A stretch of DNA of 64,000 nucleotides, from the NCBI RefSeq assembly GCF_043641665.1, contig NC_092200.1:4041194-4105193 (forward strand), given 5' to 3'. Positions 10,174 through 22,198 of the stretch are shown one piece after another (within the stretch, counting starts at the first letter, position 1; every line of letters begins with the position of its first letter). The stretch comes from Enoplosus armatus (taxonomy: Eukaryota; Chordata; Actinopteri; Centrarchiformes; Enoplosidae). The notes beneath the pieces were generated by a model that made no database searches, had not been told where the DNA came from, and was given only the letters and a program-made list of their open reading frames with translations. The translations under genes were made by a program, and so were the position numbers.

Positions 10174-13100
10174 ATGCCACAGAAAGCATCCTTCTCATTG
10201 CACAGTGCATGGGAGGATTGTGTCACTTCATCTAAATTCCATTGTTCCTACGCTTGCTCCCCCCTGCAGCACAGTCCTGATTCCTTCAGGATATCAAGGA
10301 GGAACTTGTTTACAAAAGAGGGTGAATCATGTGTGAAAAACTTTGACCGGTGCTGGGAAATGCCCCCTTTTTTTAAGGCATGATATGGTCACAGATCAAA
10401 TGACCATTTTTGGTCAGAAAAGGTGTATTTATTTTGCCCTGAAAGCTACGTGATGTGATAACAACCTAATTCAAACCAGAGGCCCTTTGGAAATCAATGC
10501 TGGAGCACAGGATGAAATGTAATGAAGAACTCCACGTCAGAGTTGGCTCGGAGTTAGATGTTGTTTCCCCTGAGAGAGGATGCAGGGAGGAGTGGGGAAA
10601 GCAGAAAGACAAGGGGGGAGAAAGAGAGAGAGGAAGGACGAAGCACAGAACAGCTTGTTTGATGCAACTTTCTTTAATTAAGCTCAGACTGCAGATTGGA
10701 GTAGTTTAGTCTAGTGATGTTCACAGTTTACATCATCCACTGCTCTAATGGTGCAATTATAAGGCCTCAACGCACATTTACTGTTACAAAATACTGACAA
10801 AATACTTTCTCCTCAACATACACTTTCACTGAGAGAAAGGCTTAGGCCATTACATCATGTACACCACAGTGGGTGAGACACTGGAATACTTGCTGTTTTA
10901 TAAAAAAAAAATGTTTTTCTCACTTTGAAACTCACCATCGAGTCAGTGTTTCTCACCTCCTTCTGTCTGGGCTTGTCAATAGGTTAAGAATTAATAAAAC
11001 AATTCACTCACACGCTTTGTATTTCCGTAAAATCCACTTATTAGCACAGTTAGATATTCTTTTAAGTTCCCTTTTAATAACATCCAAGATGCATACTGAA
11101 TTTGTATAAGTTGACGGCTCAGATGGACCCCTCCTTTCTCTTTCTGTGTGTGTTAATGAGCAAATGATGTGACTCACTATAGATAATTCAAGCTTGTAAT
11201 GCATTCAGTTCAAAAATAATGTTTTGAAAATAGACGATTATCACCTCAAGTTTCTTTAATTACAAATAAAGATGTAGATTTGTTTCAGACGTCTAAAGTT
11301 TAAAAGAGTTTTGTTTTCAGTACATCAAAAAAATAAAACTGTACGTATGTGAGGAAACAACGAGTCTGTCTTGACTCTTCAGAGGATGGAATGAATGCTG
11401 AGTCTATTACAAGCAGGAATTAGCAGCACCGACTTTCATCCTGCGTTTGATGGTCAGCGTTGCACAATATCGCTCCTCTGGAATGCAAATGATTCAAGGA
11501 TGGTATGTGTTTGACCTTGAAACTGCTGAACTTCAAGGCTGCTCAGGCTGACAGGAGGGTCACGGTACTGTGGGGTGAATGATGGAGGACGACCCTGTGA
11601 AAAACTCCCCAAATCAAACACGAATAAACCTCTCTCTCATGCTGTATATAAGGTTTTAAATGCTTAAGTTTTTCACTTTTTACAACTCATGCCAGATTAT
11701 AGAATACAGCGAGCTAAAACTAATGCCGTTCAATATCCCAGCAATAATGTTCAGCTTATTTTCAAACTGTTTTAGAGAGTTGACTTACCTTTATCATCAT
11801 TTTTTGAGGTTGTAGTTTGTGTTGTTGAATTGTATTGTGTTATACTGAGAGGTGTTTCTTATATTTTGTCAACCCTATTTACAGTATGTCAGTGAGGATA
11901 TCTATGTGTTATGTTTAATGCTTGTCTGAGTTTTAAAAGAGGTAACATAAAGCAAAACAGTCCCTTTCATAGTGACTGATTCATCGTTTTGGGCCTTTGA
12001 TGCTCTTGCTGTACATGATAGTATTGTTCCTGACATCGCACAGATAAGCTGCTGAGCCACCCTGCATAAAGATATCCCTTGAAAAATAGCATCATTCATT
12101 TTTTATTTGTTTTTTAGAGGAGGGTTTCATTGTCATAGGGCTCTGAATGCTATTTCAGAGGCCTCCCCAGCTCCCAAGGAGCAACATTTAGAGGAAACGC
12201 TAGTATATCAGGATATTGGCCTGGAGGCCAGGGAGGATGTTCCTCAGCCTGGCCTCTCTCTGTGGATCTTGGCATTTTAAATGGGACGTTTGTCTTCTCC
12301 AGTGTTTCTGCAGAGCAGGCCTCTGCAAGGAAGCAGCTGTCAGGGACCAGCTACCACACATCCACAGTGTTCGGTTGCTGCAAGGCCTCAAATATCAGCT
12401 CTCTCACTGCTCCATGGTCTTCAGCAGAGATTAGAAACGTTCTTATATAGAGTTCATAGATCAGTGTAAATTATGCCTGTGAGCTATGTAACAATCTGTA
12501 ACTAAACAAATCAAATGTAAAACTGCTTTACACAAACTTTAATGAATATCATTTAAACTTGGAGTCATGTTTTGATGCACCTTGAAATCAAACATATTGC
12601 AAAATTACACACATCACATCTGGTTGTAATAACAGGAAATCTTCCAATATACCTTTAAGCAAAGCACTGAATCCGTGATTTTGCATTACATGACCATTCC
12701 CATGAAATGTAATTTACATGTGAAGATATGAGGGCCTCAAAGGCTTCGCAATGCAGACCAGAGAGAACTGAAATGTTGCTAACAGTGAAGGGCTAACACA
12801 GCACACTGCCTCAAACAACATTCAAACCACTGACACTTATAATACCTGAAAGTTCAAGGTTGCCAGTCGTGAGGATGTCCCTCAAAATGTCATATGTCAT
12901 AAAAAGTTACCATATAAAGAATCAGTGGCATGGTTAGGCAGTGAGGTCTTGAAAACACAGATTTCTTCTGCAGCTTTGAGGTCTCATTCACCACATTAAT
13001 GGGACATTTTTTCAATCAAACAATGAAATCCAGGTGATGGAACACGAGTAGAGAAACACCAGTGGGCGACACTCTGCCGATGTCATCAGGACGTCCGTTT

Positions 13101-13508
13101 ACGTCTGATGGAGTGAGAGCACCCACGCGTCCCTGTAACCGGAGACCAGGAGTGAGCCCCCGCAGGCCTCTTGACACAGTTGATTTGAATTTAAAATGTG
13201 AATAGTGTGTGTCTCTGTGCGTTCGAGTTTCAGTTTCTCTGGATCGCAGTTAGCAGAGGTGACAGTTGTGCTCTCTTAGCGCGGGCGCTTACGCGTTGAT
13301 CTCATTCACAGAGTGTTAGTCTGACTGAGAAAACATATGTGAAAGAAGAGACTGTGGCTGTTCACCTCCACAATATGGAGGTTTTGTAGCTGCGTCTCAA
13401 CTGACAGAGCAACCACATTTTCATCATCAGCGTTATTAAGTAATGTAATGGACAAATACATCGGCAGAAGAAGAGAGGAATCTTTTGACAATAGACGTTT
13501 TGTTTTCG
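10174..13508. other. Non-coding DNA
   Basis: No convincing exon, RNA gene or repeat. The cluster of three overlapping plus-strand frames and one minus-strand frame at 12200-12469 is one low-stop patch read in several frames, with no domain in any of them. Confidence 0.5.
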
Positions 13509-13625
13509 TGCTGAGGGTTAGATGAGAAGATCAGTACGACTCCTATGATTGTATGTTAAATGTGAAGCTACAGCCAGCAACTGGTTAGCTTATCGTAGCA
13601 CAAAGCTAGAGCTAGGCTAGCTGTT
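13509..13625 (+). repeat. Middle part of a percomorph dispersed repeat
   Basis: The words GTTAGATGAGAAGATCAGTA, GTGAAGCTACAGCCAGCAAC and GGTTAGCTTATCGTAGCA occur in this order and spacing. This is the characteristic middle of the fish repeat whose start is seen at 2131. The copy is truncated at both ends and diverged. The following 13683-13790 holds CCTAACCC- and CCCAACC-rich sequence that may be separate low-complexity DNA. The assignment is from memory. Confidence 0.7.
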
Positions 13626-14212
13626 GCGATGGCACGCCTCCATTAAAGGGTTATGGGTGCCTCCACAACATTTGTTTTTGTCAACGTGTTTCCCTTCACC
13701 TAAACCTGATCCCAACCTCATCCCAACCCCGACCAGTTATCTCTGCTATGCCAAAACCATAACCTAACCCAAGAGCTAACACCAACCGCGGAGGCAGGCG
13801 CTCTAGGAAATCCCAATCTTAACAGCAGGGAAACACAATTTGACTGAAGACCAGTCAGACCGGATCAGACCAGGATGGGTGTGAGTTTGATAATCTCCTG
13901 CTGGACTCGTGCGTTAACCAACAGAGTCTGCATTGCAGTTCATTTACAGTTAGATATTGAACAGTTGGGCTTGCATCGAGGGTTGGTTTGATGTTGAACA
14001 GCCAGTTGGATCCACCTTGGCGGTCGTCTGTGCTCCCCGTCGCTGGTCGTCTGTAGCCAGCCAAAGATTAGCTGAGAGGGAAAAGGGTTTGCTTTTTCTG
14101 CAGGAAACCTTGTCCTGCAATATAACACTTTTTTAAAATATAACATTCTTGTTTCAAACAGTGCCGTTAAAGTCTCAGTGATTAACTTGGTTCTCTCTCT
14201 TTTTTCCTACAG

Positions 14213-14435
14213 AAAGTGAAGGAACGTCAGCTTCCTCGCATCATTCACCTCACAATTAGGATGGGTTTCCAGAGGTCCTTCACTGTTACCTTGGAGATAA
14301 CTCAGCCATGCTGTTAGCCATATATGGCCAACAGACACATGCTAACATGGACACACACAGACAGTAATCCCTGTGGGAAAGGCGGTAGGGGTTTATGTGG
14401 AGGTTTTGGAAGATAGGGGGGAGCATTCATTACCT
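14213..14435 (+). ncRNA. Candidate non-coding or UTR exon
   Basis: The left edge follows TTCTCTCTCTTTTTTCCTAC then AG, a strong 3' splice site with an unbroken pyrimidine tract. The right edge meets GTAAGTGAT, a near-consensus 5' splice site. The 223-base segment has no frame open throughout. Its first frame runs 34 codons (starting KVKERQLPRIIHL) before TAG at 14315-14317, the second stops at once and the third after 14 codons. It could be a long non-coding RNA exon, a UTR exon, or a final coding exon with the GTAAGT fortuitous. I do not recognise the 34-residue peptide. Transcription is not shown by sequence alone. Confidence 0.3.
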
Positions 14436-16307
14436 GTAAGTGATATCCCCAGAACCTGAGCAGAGCAGCCACACAAGCCAAAGCACTTCGTAAAGTCTGC
14501 GGGTAACCGTACATCATCTCAGGATGAGGAATGAGATGATCATAAAGTTACTACAACCCAGGAAGGATTTTTCTGTAGCTTCTTGCTGTCCCTTTCTCTG
14601 ACCGGACGACCCACACAGACGCAATTTCTCATTAACAGATTTACATAGTTTTGAAACTGGCCAAAACATCTCCTAAAATGAATACATCTTGTAAAATGTA
14701 TTAGAAAATGAACATCGAATGCAGTAACATCACGATATGATGAGAGAAGGGATAAGAAGTCACCATCACCTCCTCCCTGCCACAGTTTTATAAACTGTCT
14801 GGAGCGCAGCCAGTAGCTTCATTAGCCTCCCTGCCAGCTCTGGAAACTGTTTCTCTTGAAGGATTCCTTCCCTTAAAGGCTTGTGCTCCTCGCGTGCTTT
14901 CGACTTGATTCATTTGAAGTGGGAGGTTATGTCAGCTCCCACTCCAAGCTTGGCAAGCGTTTCAGCGAGGTGAACGGGGCAACCTGTCCCGATGACTCAC
15001 TGACAACACGACCCGATGAAGAAAGAGAGATGGTAAGAAAGAGAAAGTGACAGAGGCGTCACCTTCTCTTTCTTTCGGGAAAGGTTTCAAAGGTACTTTA
15101 ATGATCCCTGTGTGGACATTGAGTTTGACAAAACCCTTTTGAAAGAGTTAAGTGTTAACAAGAGGAAGTAGGTCAACTGATACGAAGACCAGCAGGATGT
15201 AAATGGCTCCAACACTCTGGAGAGGCTACATTTCCTGACCTGTCACTGTCTGAGCAACACAACCGCAAATGGGTTTTCTGATTTCATTCATTACAGTTCG
15301 TCATGTATTTAATTGAAATTGCTTTCGACGCCCATTTTTTAATGTAGGCCAGTGGCTGAAGGAAGTTTTGCATCCAGTGCTGAGGAGCATTTCTCAAGCT
15401 TTACATTGAGAAACCTCTGTGTGTTTGAAAAGAACTTGTGTTGGTAAACCAGTTTGAATGTTAACACAGCAGCTACTTTAAATTCTGAAAGCAGAAATGC
15501 ATGACCTTGCACATTATCTCCTTTTTTCTGATGTTGATGCATACAGTATACATATATTTTTCTGTAATTTTCTCTAGAAAGCCAAAGTCCTGAAGTCACA
15601 TTTGGGCTAACTGCTGTTCCACGAGCGTCAGTGTCTCAATGTCTTCTCTCAGTAAGAGTTTCTGAAAAAGTGAAAGACTTAGTATCTGATGCAGCATTTA
15701 TATCCAACTTTTAACTTCCTAGAAATAATCTGCCTATATCTAATCTCTTATGCTGGTGACATTTTACCTGCGACAGTCGTGGGTTTATTAAATGCTGCCA
15801 AAAGTGAACTGCATGTTGTACGGCTGAAATTTTAATAAATTATTTTATTACCGATGTCAATGTGATTTTTTATTTTTTTTTTATTTTTCTTGAACCCTGA
15901 AGTTCTGGCTACTGACAGAATTTATGATTCCCACAAGTGGCAGTAGAAAGAGAAGAAACTAAAAGAAGATCCAAGTAAAAAATACATTACAGCATTGGCT
16001 GAAGTTTGATTAGCAGTGGATCTGTGGAAAATGCAGAAAACCGCTTCACACTGTCTCAGGTCGGAGCTGCTTCATAATGTCCTTAAAAGGTATCAGAGCA
16101 CTGCGATGCATTTGGGAATCCAGACTTTTCTTAATGGGAAAACTGCTTTCTGATTTTGGACAGGAAGATGGTGGTTTTATCTGTTTTCCTGAGTGCTGTA
16201 ACGGTGTTTGCAACCGTCCTGCCTGCCTTTAATGGTCCGCACTTTGGAGCTGCTCAGAGAGTAAACAGGAACAAACAAAATGAATGAAAGAAAGGCAGCG
16301 GCTGAGT
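14436..16307. other. Non-coding DNA
   Basis: Ordinary AT-rich sequence with a T-rich patch near 15866-15890. No coding or repeat signal that I can name. Confidence 0.5.
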
Positions 16308-16325
16308 CACACACACACACACACA
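16308..16325. repeat. (CA)9 microsatellite
   Basis: Nine uninterrupted CA units. Confidence 0.9.
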
Positions 16326-16460
16326 TATTACCTTTGGCACGTTCTCATGCATACAGACACAAGCAATACCACGCTTGCAAACATGCTCTCATGAACACAG
16401 CGTGGTCATGCACCGAAGTTGGTACACAGTGCCTGTGCAAAGAGGGAAGGAAACAGAGAG

Positions 16461-16491
16461 TAAATAAATAAATAAATAAATAAATAAATAC
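16461..16491. repeat. (TAAA)n microsatellite
   Basis: Between seven and eight uninterrupted TAAA units. Confidence 0.95.
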
Positions 16492-17063
16492 ACACTATGC
16501 AAACTACAGGTGACACACTCAGTGGCAGCACAACCCTTCTGGGGTGAGTCCAAGGCGGCCTTTGTTGCCCCCTTAAATCCAATTTCTTTCTACATTTTGT
16601 ATTTATTCTATATCACCATTTTATTATTTCATATATCACATGTTTCTATTTTACAGCCTACTACTTCATATGTAGAAAGTCCCTATACCATTAAAACGAA
16701 CATTGCAGTTTTAATAAGAATACTTCTGCTGCAGTTACATGCAGTAACAGTGTGCAGCGTTTCTGACGTGTCCCCCCCCCTTTTCAGTGAGTTTATTCTA
16801 ATGAGTGAAACAGCGCCCCCCCTCTGGTTTGCAGTGGGTACTACAGGTCAAGTGCACTGAGGAGCAGCCAGGTGAAGCTGATGTGGTTTGATTACGAATA
16901 TTAAGTGTCAACCAGTAACATGTTGACGCTGTGAGTGACTGTCAGAGTAAGCTGGTCGCACTCGGGCCTCTTGCCAAACAAATTAATGGAAGTTAGCCGA
17001 GTCATTTAAGTGAAATAAGTAAGTTTAACGGTGCTGCTAATGCGAATGGTTACACATAATAAG

Positions 17064-17399
17064 CTAGCAGCAATGAAGCGCGGAGACGGAGTCCTGGTGA
17101 TCAACTTTACAAACAACAAGTGATGGATGTGAACCACTTTGGAGGAAGGCCTTCAAATGACGTGAGCTAATACACCGTCCCTCTGTCTGTCCCTCTGTCT
17201 GTCTCTGTGTCTCATCACTGTCTTGGCTCTTGCGGTTCTTCCTGGTTGCTAAATGGGCCTCCGTGGCTGCGGTGGTTGATCTTATGGAGGTCCTGGACGC
17301 TGCTCGGTTTAGTTTAGTGGCCAAATCTGCTTCGTGGGATTTGTAATAACTTGTATCTCGTGCAGAAGGTCTGGTCGGTGCTTTAAGCTGCTGATGCAT
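17064..17399 (-). other. Unassigned 111-codon minus-strand frame
   Basis: The translation reads like a basic, Ser/Thr/Ala-rich protein segment, with stretches such as TSYYKSHEADLATKLNRAAS and then EAHLATRKNRKSQDSDE, followed by a Gln/Thr-rich part made by CTGTCTGTC repeats. It begins with ATG but has no convincing splice sites, and I recognise no domain. It may be a fragment of the first ORF or leader of a retroelement, or chance. The CTAGC and GCTAA words downstream on the same strand (16970-17075) resemble fish repeat leaders, which slightly favours a repeat origin. Confidence 0.2.
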
Positions 17400-17589
17400 G
17401 CTCTGATGTGAAGGAATATTGCATGTGTACTGGTTCTTCTTAGTGTAAGCTTTGCTCTGCTGTATGTACAGGGTTTTTGTGTGTGTGTGTTAGCCATGTT
17501 TGCAGTGTTTTGATACTTTTATAAGTCATTCATCAAGCACTGATGCCAGACATTCACTGATTCATGATCATTGCAGTTGAACATCTGCA

Positions 17590-17645
17590 GGTTTTGGACT
17601 GTTGGTCAGACAAAAGGAAGTGGAATGTGCATTTTTCCACTAATC
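17590..17645 (+). repeat. Short copy of the TTTTGGACTGTTGGTC repeat
   Basis: The core GGTTTTGGACTGTTGGTCAG followed by ACAAAAG is diagnostic of a very common percomorph interspersed repeat, seen in longer form at 19170-19500. Only the central part is recognisable here. Confidence 0.65.
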
Positions 17646-17650
17646 TATCG

Positions 17651-19169
17651 TCTAAATGTTATCCTGAGGTTTCCCATTGAACACCACAAATCTGAATATG
17701 TTCACTTTGTAAAGTGACGTCAGCAGTCTCTCACTGCAGGACCTGTTTGACCCCTCTGAAAGAACTGCTGGCCACAGAGTCTGGCCCCTGTGGTTTTAAT
17801 AGGCCCGTATTAATGCATGTGTGCAAATTCTCAATTCTCTCAAGAGTAGTATGTTTAGTTTAAGGTTTTGATGTGAGTTTACAATTAAGATTAGGTTAAG
17901 CCTAGGTCAAAGGGTTAGTTTCAGGAGGTTAGGGAATGAATTTAATCAACATCATGATAAAAGCATACATGTTTCCACCCCCACTCAAATGGAAGGACCA
18001 CCTGTGTCGTCCCACTCTGTCTCTATCAGCTGCTGCGCCTGCTTTTCCTGCTGCTGTTTCCTCTCAGAAGTGGACTGGAAAAATGCAGCAGAAAAACAGG
18101 GAGTCAGATAACCAGGCGGTCATCAGAGTACAGCTTTCTATTAGAGCTACTCTTTTTTTTTTTTTAATAGAGCCTTTCATTCCAAGCGAAACCAGCTGCA
18201 GTAGTTTTTTTTTATTTTAAGTTCCCGTCGGAGAAGATTGGGGTACTTGGTGCCGAAGCTAAACTCTCTACAGTAGAGTTACAGTCACAGTTAAACCACA
18301 AAAATAGTTGTTTGAGGTCAAAGTTTTCCCACAATCATCACTTGTCCCGACCCACCACAAACTGTCTTGAGGCCAGTTTGTGGCTTCGTCATGACATATT
18401 TGTTTTACACCGAGCCAAGTGGAAGCGACAGTGTTTTGACACGAGCAAGTCATGTCATTATTTTTACTGCCAATCAATCACCACGTGTCTTTGTGAATTT
18501 CCATTAATACTGGATTAATCGCCCATAAAAGTGTCAGGACTTCCATCCTCTGCACGTGAAGAAAAATTAACCTATCCCCGACCTCAAGAAGCCTTCTTAT
18601 TTTTAAACAATAACCCTCTTCTTCAGCCGGCACACATTTTTCCACTGATTAGTGTTAATGGATTTTTTTCTTTTCTTCTTGGATGTGACAGCACTGTCTA
18701 GACGTCGTGATTCTGTTTCAGTGTCATTCTTCTGAGACAGCAGAGAGGCTGTAGTCTGCTCTGCTCTGGTACCAATTATAGTCCCCTTTTTATCCATTAA
18801 GAGTCCACAGAACTGAAGTGGGACTGGGCACAGAAATGGTACTTAGATGTACTTTGGAACTTTACTTTTCTTTTCTTTTAGAATAACAGTAATTGGTCTG
18901 GGGAAATAAAATGTTGATCAGCATATCAAAGCTTTTTGGGTCTCACCTGTGGTGGTGTGGATAAAGTCAAACCAAGTTTTGCAACGGCCGATTTAAGCTC
19001 CTACATAATTATATGAAATATAAATATTAAATATAGTGTAACACATACTTACCAACTCCTGCTTAAATCAGTTAAATGCTAATGTAGCACATAGCAGAAG
19101 TGCTGTTCAAACTCGTCCAGAACTATTTTTGTCTCTGTTACACAATTTTTATGGTCCCCTGCCAGCCAG
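17651..19169. other. Non-coding DNA
   Basis: No coding signal. There is one exact TGACGTCA octamer (CRE/ATF consensus) at 17715-17722. A 94-codon frame at 17936-18220 is Ala/Pro/Ser-rich and ends in a poly-T-encoded stretch, and it has no domain. Confidence 0.45.
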
Positions 19170-19500
19170 TAAGAAATTATTACTATTGGTCGATTATTTG
19201 ATTAGGTAATTAATAGGCAAACAATCTGCAACACTTTTGATAATTAATTAATTAATTTTCAAGCAAAATTGCCAACAAATCACTGGCTCCAACTTCTCAA
19301 ATGTGAATATTTGCTTGTTTTCTTTCTCTATGATAGTAAATGTAATATTTTGGGGTTTTGAACTGTTGGTCGGACAAACCCAGCAAATTGAATATGTCAG
19401 CTGGGCTTTGGGAAAGTGTGATGGGCATTTCTGACTATTTTCTGACATTTTATTGACCTGATAAGTCAGGAAAATAATCAGCAGATTAACCTGTACTCCA
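19170..19500 (+). repeat. Percomorph dispersed repeat, near-complete
   Basis: The ordered words are GGTCGATTATTTGATTA, TTTTGATAATTAATTAATTA, TTCAAGCAAAATTGCCAACA, GGCTCCAACTTCTCAAATGT, TTGAACTGTTGGTCGGACAA, GTGATGGGCATTTCTGACTA and TTTTCTGACATTTTATTGAC. This is the layout of an abundant spiny-rayed fish repeat, flanked in good copies by ATTAATCGATTA words. I know it from memory as an ancient MITE-like or SINE-like family; I cannot state its class. It is the strongest taxonomic marker in the window. Confidence 0.85.
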
Positions 19501-19963
19501 GGGAGTAATTAATTGTACGTCCATAAATTTGGGGGTCTCGTAAGAGAAGCCAGACTAAAAAAGTAATCTCATACAACTCAGTAGTGACTTTTGTTCTCCC
19601 TGCTGCTGCCCCCAGTTTGTAATCCAGGCTTTCCTGATTAAAAAGTTGTACTCAGATAACCCCCCCCATGAAGGTTATTTTCTGTGACAAAAGCTGCTCC
19701 AGAGCCACAGAAGACATTATACAGCTGTTTTCACAGGCTGAATCTTACTCATTATGACAAGTAAACTGATTTTGATAGGTGGAGTGTCCCTGTCCAAGTC
19801 TTTACATGACATGATGAACTAAAAGAGTGTAATATGAATAACAGGGCAAAGGAGGGAAAGAGAATCGGATCAACTCGGACATCTGTAGGCGGTGAATCCT
19901 CTTCTACAACTTTCTTAATCGCCTAATTCGCTCTTTTCTTCTCCTCATCAAAACAGAGTCAAA
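19501..19963. other. Non-coding DNA
   Basis: Nothing recognisable between the repeat copy and the following C-run. Confidence 0.5.
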
Positions 19964-19979
19964 CCCCCCCCCCCCCCCC
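19964..19979. repeat. Poly-C run (16)
   Basis: Sixteen consecutive C, so G-quadruplex-capable on the minus strand and likely length-unstable. Confidence 0.9.
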
Positions 19980-21890
19980 TTAACCTCTAGTTTTCGGCTG
20001 CTGGAAGAGCATCCCTCCCCCTGCCACCCAGCTGAGGTCTGGTTTACATCTGTGTGCCACTACCATTGCAGGCCTTACACAAAGGGGTGTGTATGTGTGC
20101 AGATTCCCTGGTGTTCTCAACAGTGGGGAGTGTGTTTGTTCATGGTAGCAGCTTCCTAAAATCCTTAACACCCCCCTGAGGAGACCCAGGCCACTTAGAT
20201 CTTTTGATATGAGGTATGCTCACACACCAACACACCCAGCTTTCTCAGCACTCATCCACAGTAGGTGATTTTTATGTTTTTCTTTTCATAAAGATCTACA
20301 GTTTTAAACACAATGAGATGCATTCATTGCAGCCGTATCAAATGCAGTGATATTTATACCATTAAGATAGCAGAGAGGGAGGCTTTAACTGTCTTTAGTC
20401 CAGAGGAATGCTTTCAATCTGGAAAAGCTCAAGGTTTTCAGATGACAGTTGGCACCGGTGGCGTCCTACATACGACTGCATGAGCAGGAATTTATTATGC
20501 CTGTAAAGCTTGCATTCCTGTGTGACTGGGAGTGTGTGTTTGCCAGCATTTCTGCAAGAGAGGTAGACGGAGGAGAGAGATAGAGATTTATCATAACGTT
20601 AGGGGTGACTGACAGTGAGTTTATCTACATTCACATAATCATACTGTGTGTGTGTGTGTGTGGTGTTTAAACATTCAGGGTCTTTTGGGTTCAAATCCAA
20701 CGGTTTTTATCTCCTCATGTTCCCTCTTGCATGTTTCCTTCTATATAATTATCCAAAAAATATTTTCATTGTTGTAGAAGTTTGAATCTCACCACTTATT
20801 TATTTTTTACTGGATGAGGCATGAGCCAATAATACATTTTGCGTTTTGAGATTATCTCATCAAGGTGCCATTTTTTTATGTATACAAACACAATATTCCT
20901 GACAATATTCTTCTGACCTATGAATGAATGAGCATGTGAGACAGAAGTGCAGGGAAAGGTATAATTGAAAACGGGAACATATAAAAGGGATTCTTCTTGT
21001 TTTTGAAGGAGATTTGAGGGAGAAAAGGAAGATTCATAGTGGAAAGAAGGACGGGAGGCGCCTCTTGAAGTAATGAGGTGTCCTCTACTGATGTACAGAG
21101 GGAGTGACTCCATGATGAACATCAAATGATCATTTTTAATTGTCCTCCCGAGTCTCAGCCTACCAGATTGTGAACTGTTGACCTGACTGTAGTCGATGTT
21201 TATATTGTTTTTCATTGTCTTTGAGAATTTCCCATCAGTTTTCACTCACCCCTTTTTTGAAGTGTTTAAAACGCCTCATGTTGATAATGAAGCAAATGAA
21301 GTTTGTCTCCGATTTTGCGTTATGAAGCAATGATAAATTGACATTGACATCGTTGTTAACATCTTCGGCACTAAACTTTAATAAACCCAGAGGGATTTGA
21401 AAAGGACTTCAGTGAAATCCAAAGCTCCTTGTGAATCTTGAATACTTTATGCAGAACACAAGGCAATAAATCTTCAGGCTGCACAGAGTGGGTAAAAGTC
21501 TCCAAGGAGTGGATTCTGTGTTTCTTCTTTAAATATTAAAGCGTAAACACTTGCCTGCAGTAGGAAGGATCCCTGGAGGAATGGATCATACTCTGGGGAG
21601 GTAAAGCATCATGGGTAATCCTGCCTTTTAAAGCAGCTAATGTACTGAACTGTAAATGACTGTGTAATAGGATCAAATAAAAACACACATGATCTTTGTC
21701 ACTTGTTGTGGACGTGTACTCACTCCTCTCTCTTGTCCAGAAACTGTAGTTGTGATTTCTACCTCTCAAGGACTCTCAACACTGGTGAATGTTCCCTTTT
21801 ATTACTTTAGAAGTACAATGTCTTGAGCCCAAATTGGTGATTATTCTAATGTAGTAAAATAGACATTTAAAGGGAGAGTGTTTTGAGTCT
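19980..21890. other. Non-coding DNA with a (TG)9 run
   Basis: A (TG)9 run lies at 20645-20662. A 149-codon minus-strand frame at 20796-21245 is the second-longest in the window. It is Lys/Asn/Ile/Ser-rich, has no domain and lies in AT-rich DNA, and I estimate that about one or two such frames are expected by chance in this window. I do not call it a gene. Confidence 0.5.
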
Positions 21891-21892
21891 TT

Positions 21893-22099
21893 GGGCTTTT
21901 CACACTGCTCTTGGTCGCTGGCTAAGAAAGCACATTCTAAGTGGGCTAACCTCGACTTTAGTCTGCTCCTGATCAGGATTACACCCGAGTTTGTGGAGTT
22001 ATCCCCTGAAAATTGTCTAAACACGGGGCTAAAAAGGTGCCTGTGTGAAAAGGGGCTAAGGATAGCCCAGGGGTTAAGACTATGCAGTGTGAAAGCCTA
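21893..22099. mobile_element. MITE-like element with terminal inverted repeats
   Basis: The left end GGGCTTTTCACACTGC (21893-21908) and the right end GCAGTGTGAAAGCCTA (22084-22099) are inverted copies that agree at about 14 of 16 bases with a one-base gap. The 207-bp interior codes for nothing and repeats subterminal words such as GGGCTAA and CCTGTGTGAAAAGGGGC. Size, terminal repeats and non-coding content fit a non-autonomous DNA transposon, perhaps hAT-like. TTGAG occurs a few bases outside both ends but not at equal distance, so the target duplication is not secure. Confidence 0.55.
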
Positions 22100-22183
22100 C
22101 TTGAGAGGTAGATAATAGATTTAAAAAAATTAATATGTTCTACTTTGTCAACGTGCCAGCCACTGCGCAGCATTTCATTCAGA

Positions 22184-22198
22184 TTTTTTTTTTTTTTT
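22184..22198. repeat. Poly-T run (15)
   Basis: Fifteen consecutive T. Confidence 0.9.

Noticed and set aside
17715..17722. TGACGTCA, full CRE palindrome
   Set aside because: A single 8-mer is expected about once in 64 kb, and no promoter is near.
20688..20700. GGTTCAAATCC, resembling a tRNA T-arm/B-box
   Set aside because: No A-box, no acceptor stem and no cloverleaf upstream; a (TG)9 run lies where the gene body should be.
20796..21245. 149-codon minus-strand frame
   Set aside because: A frame of this length is expected about once or twice by chance. The composition follows the local AT richness, and no domain is seen.
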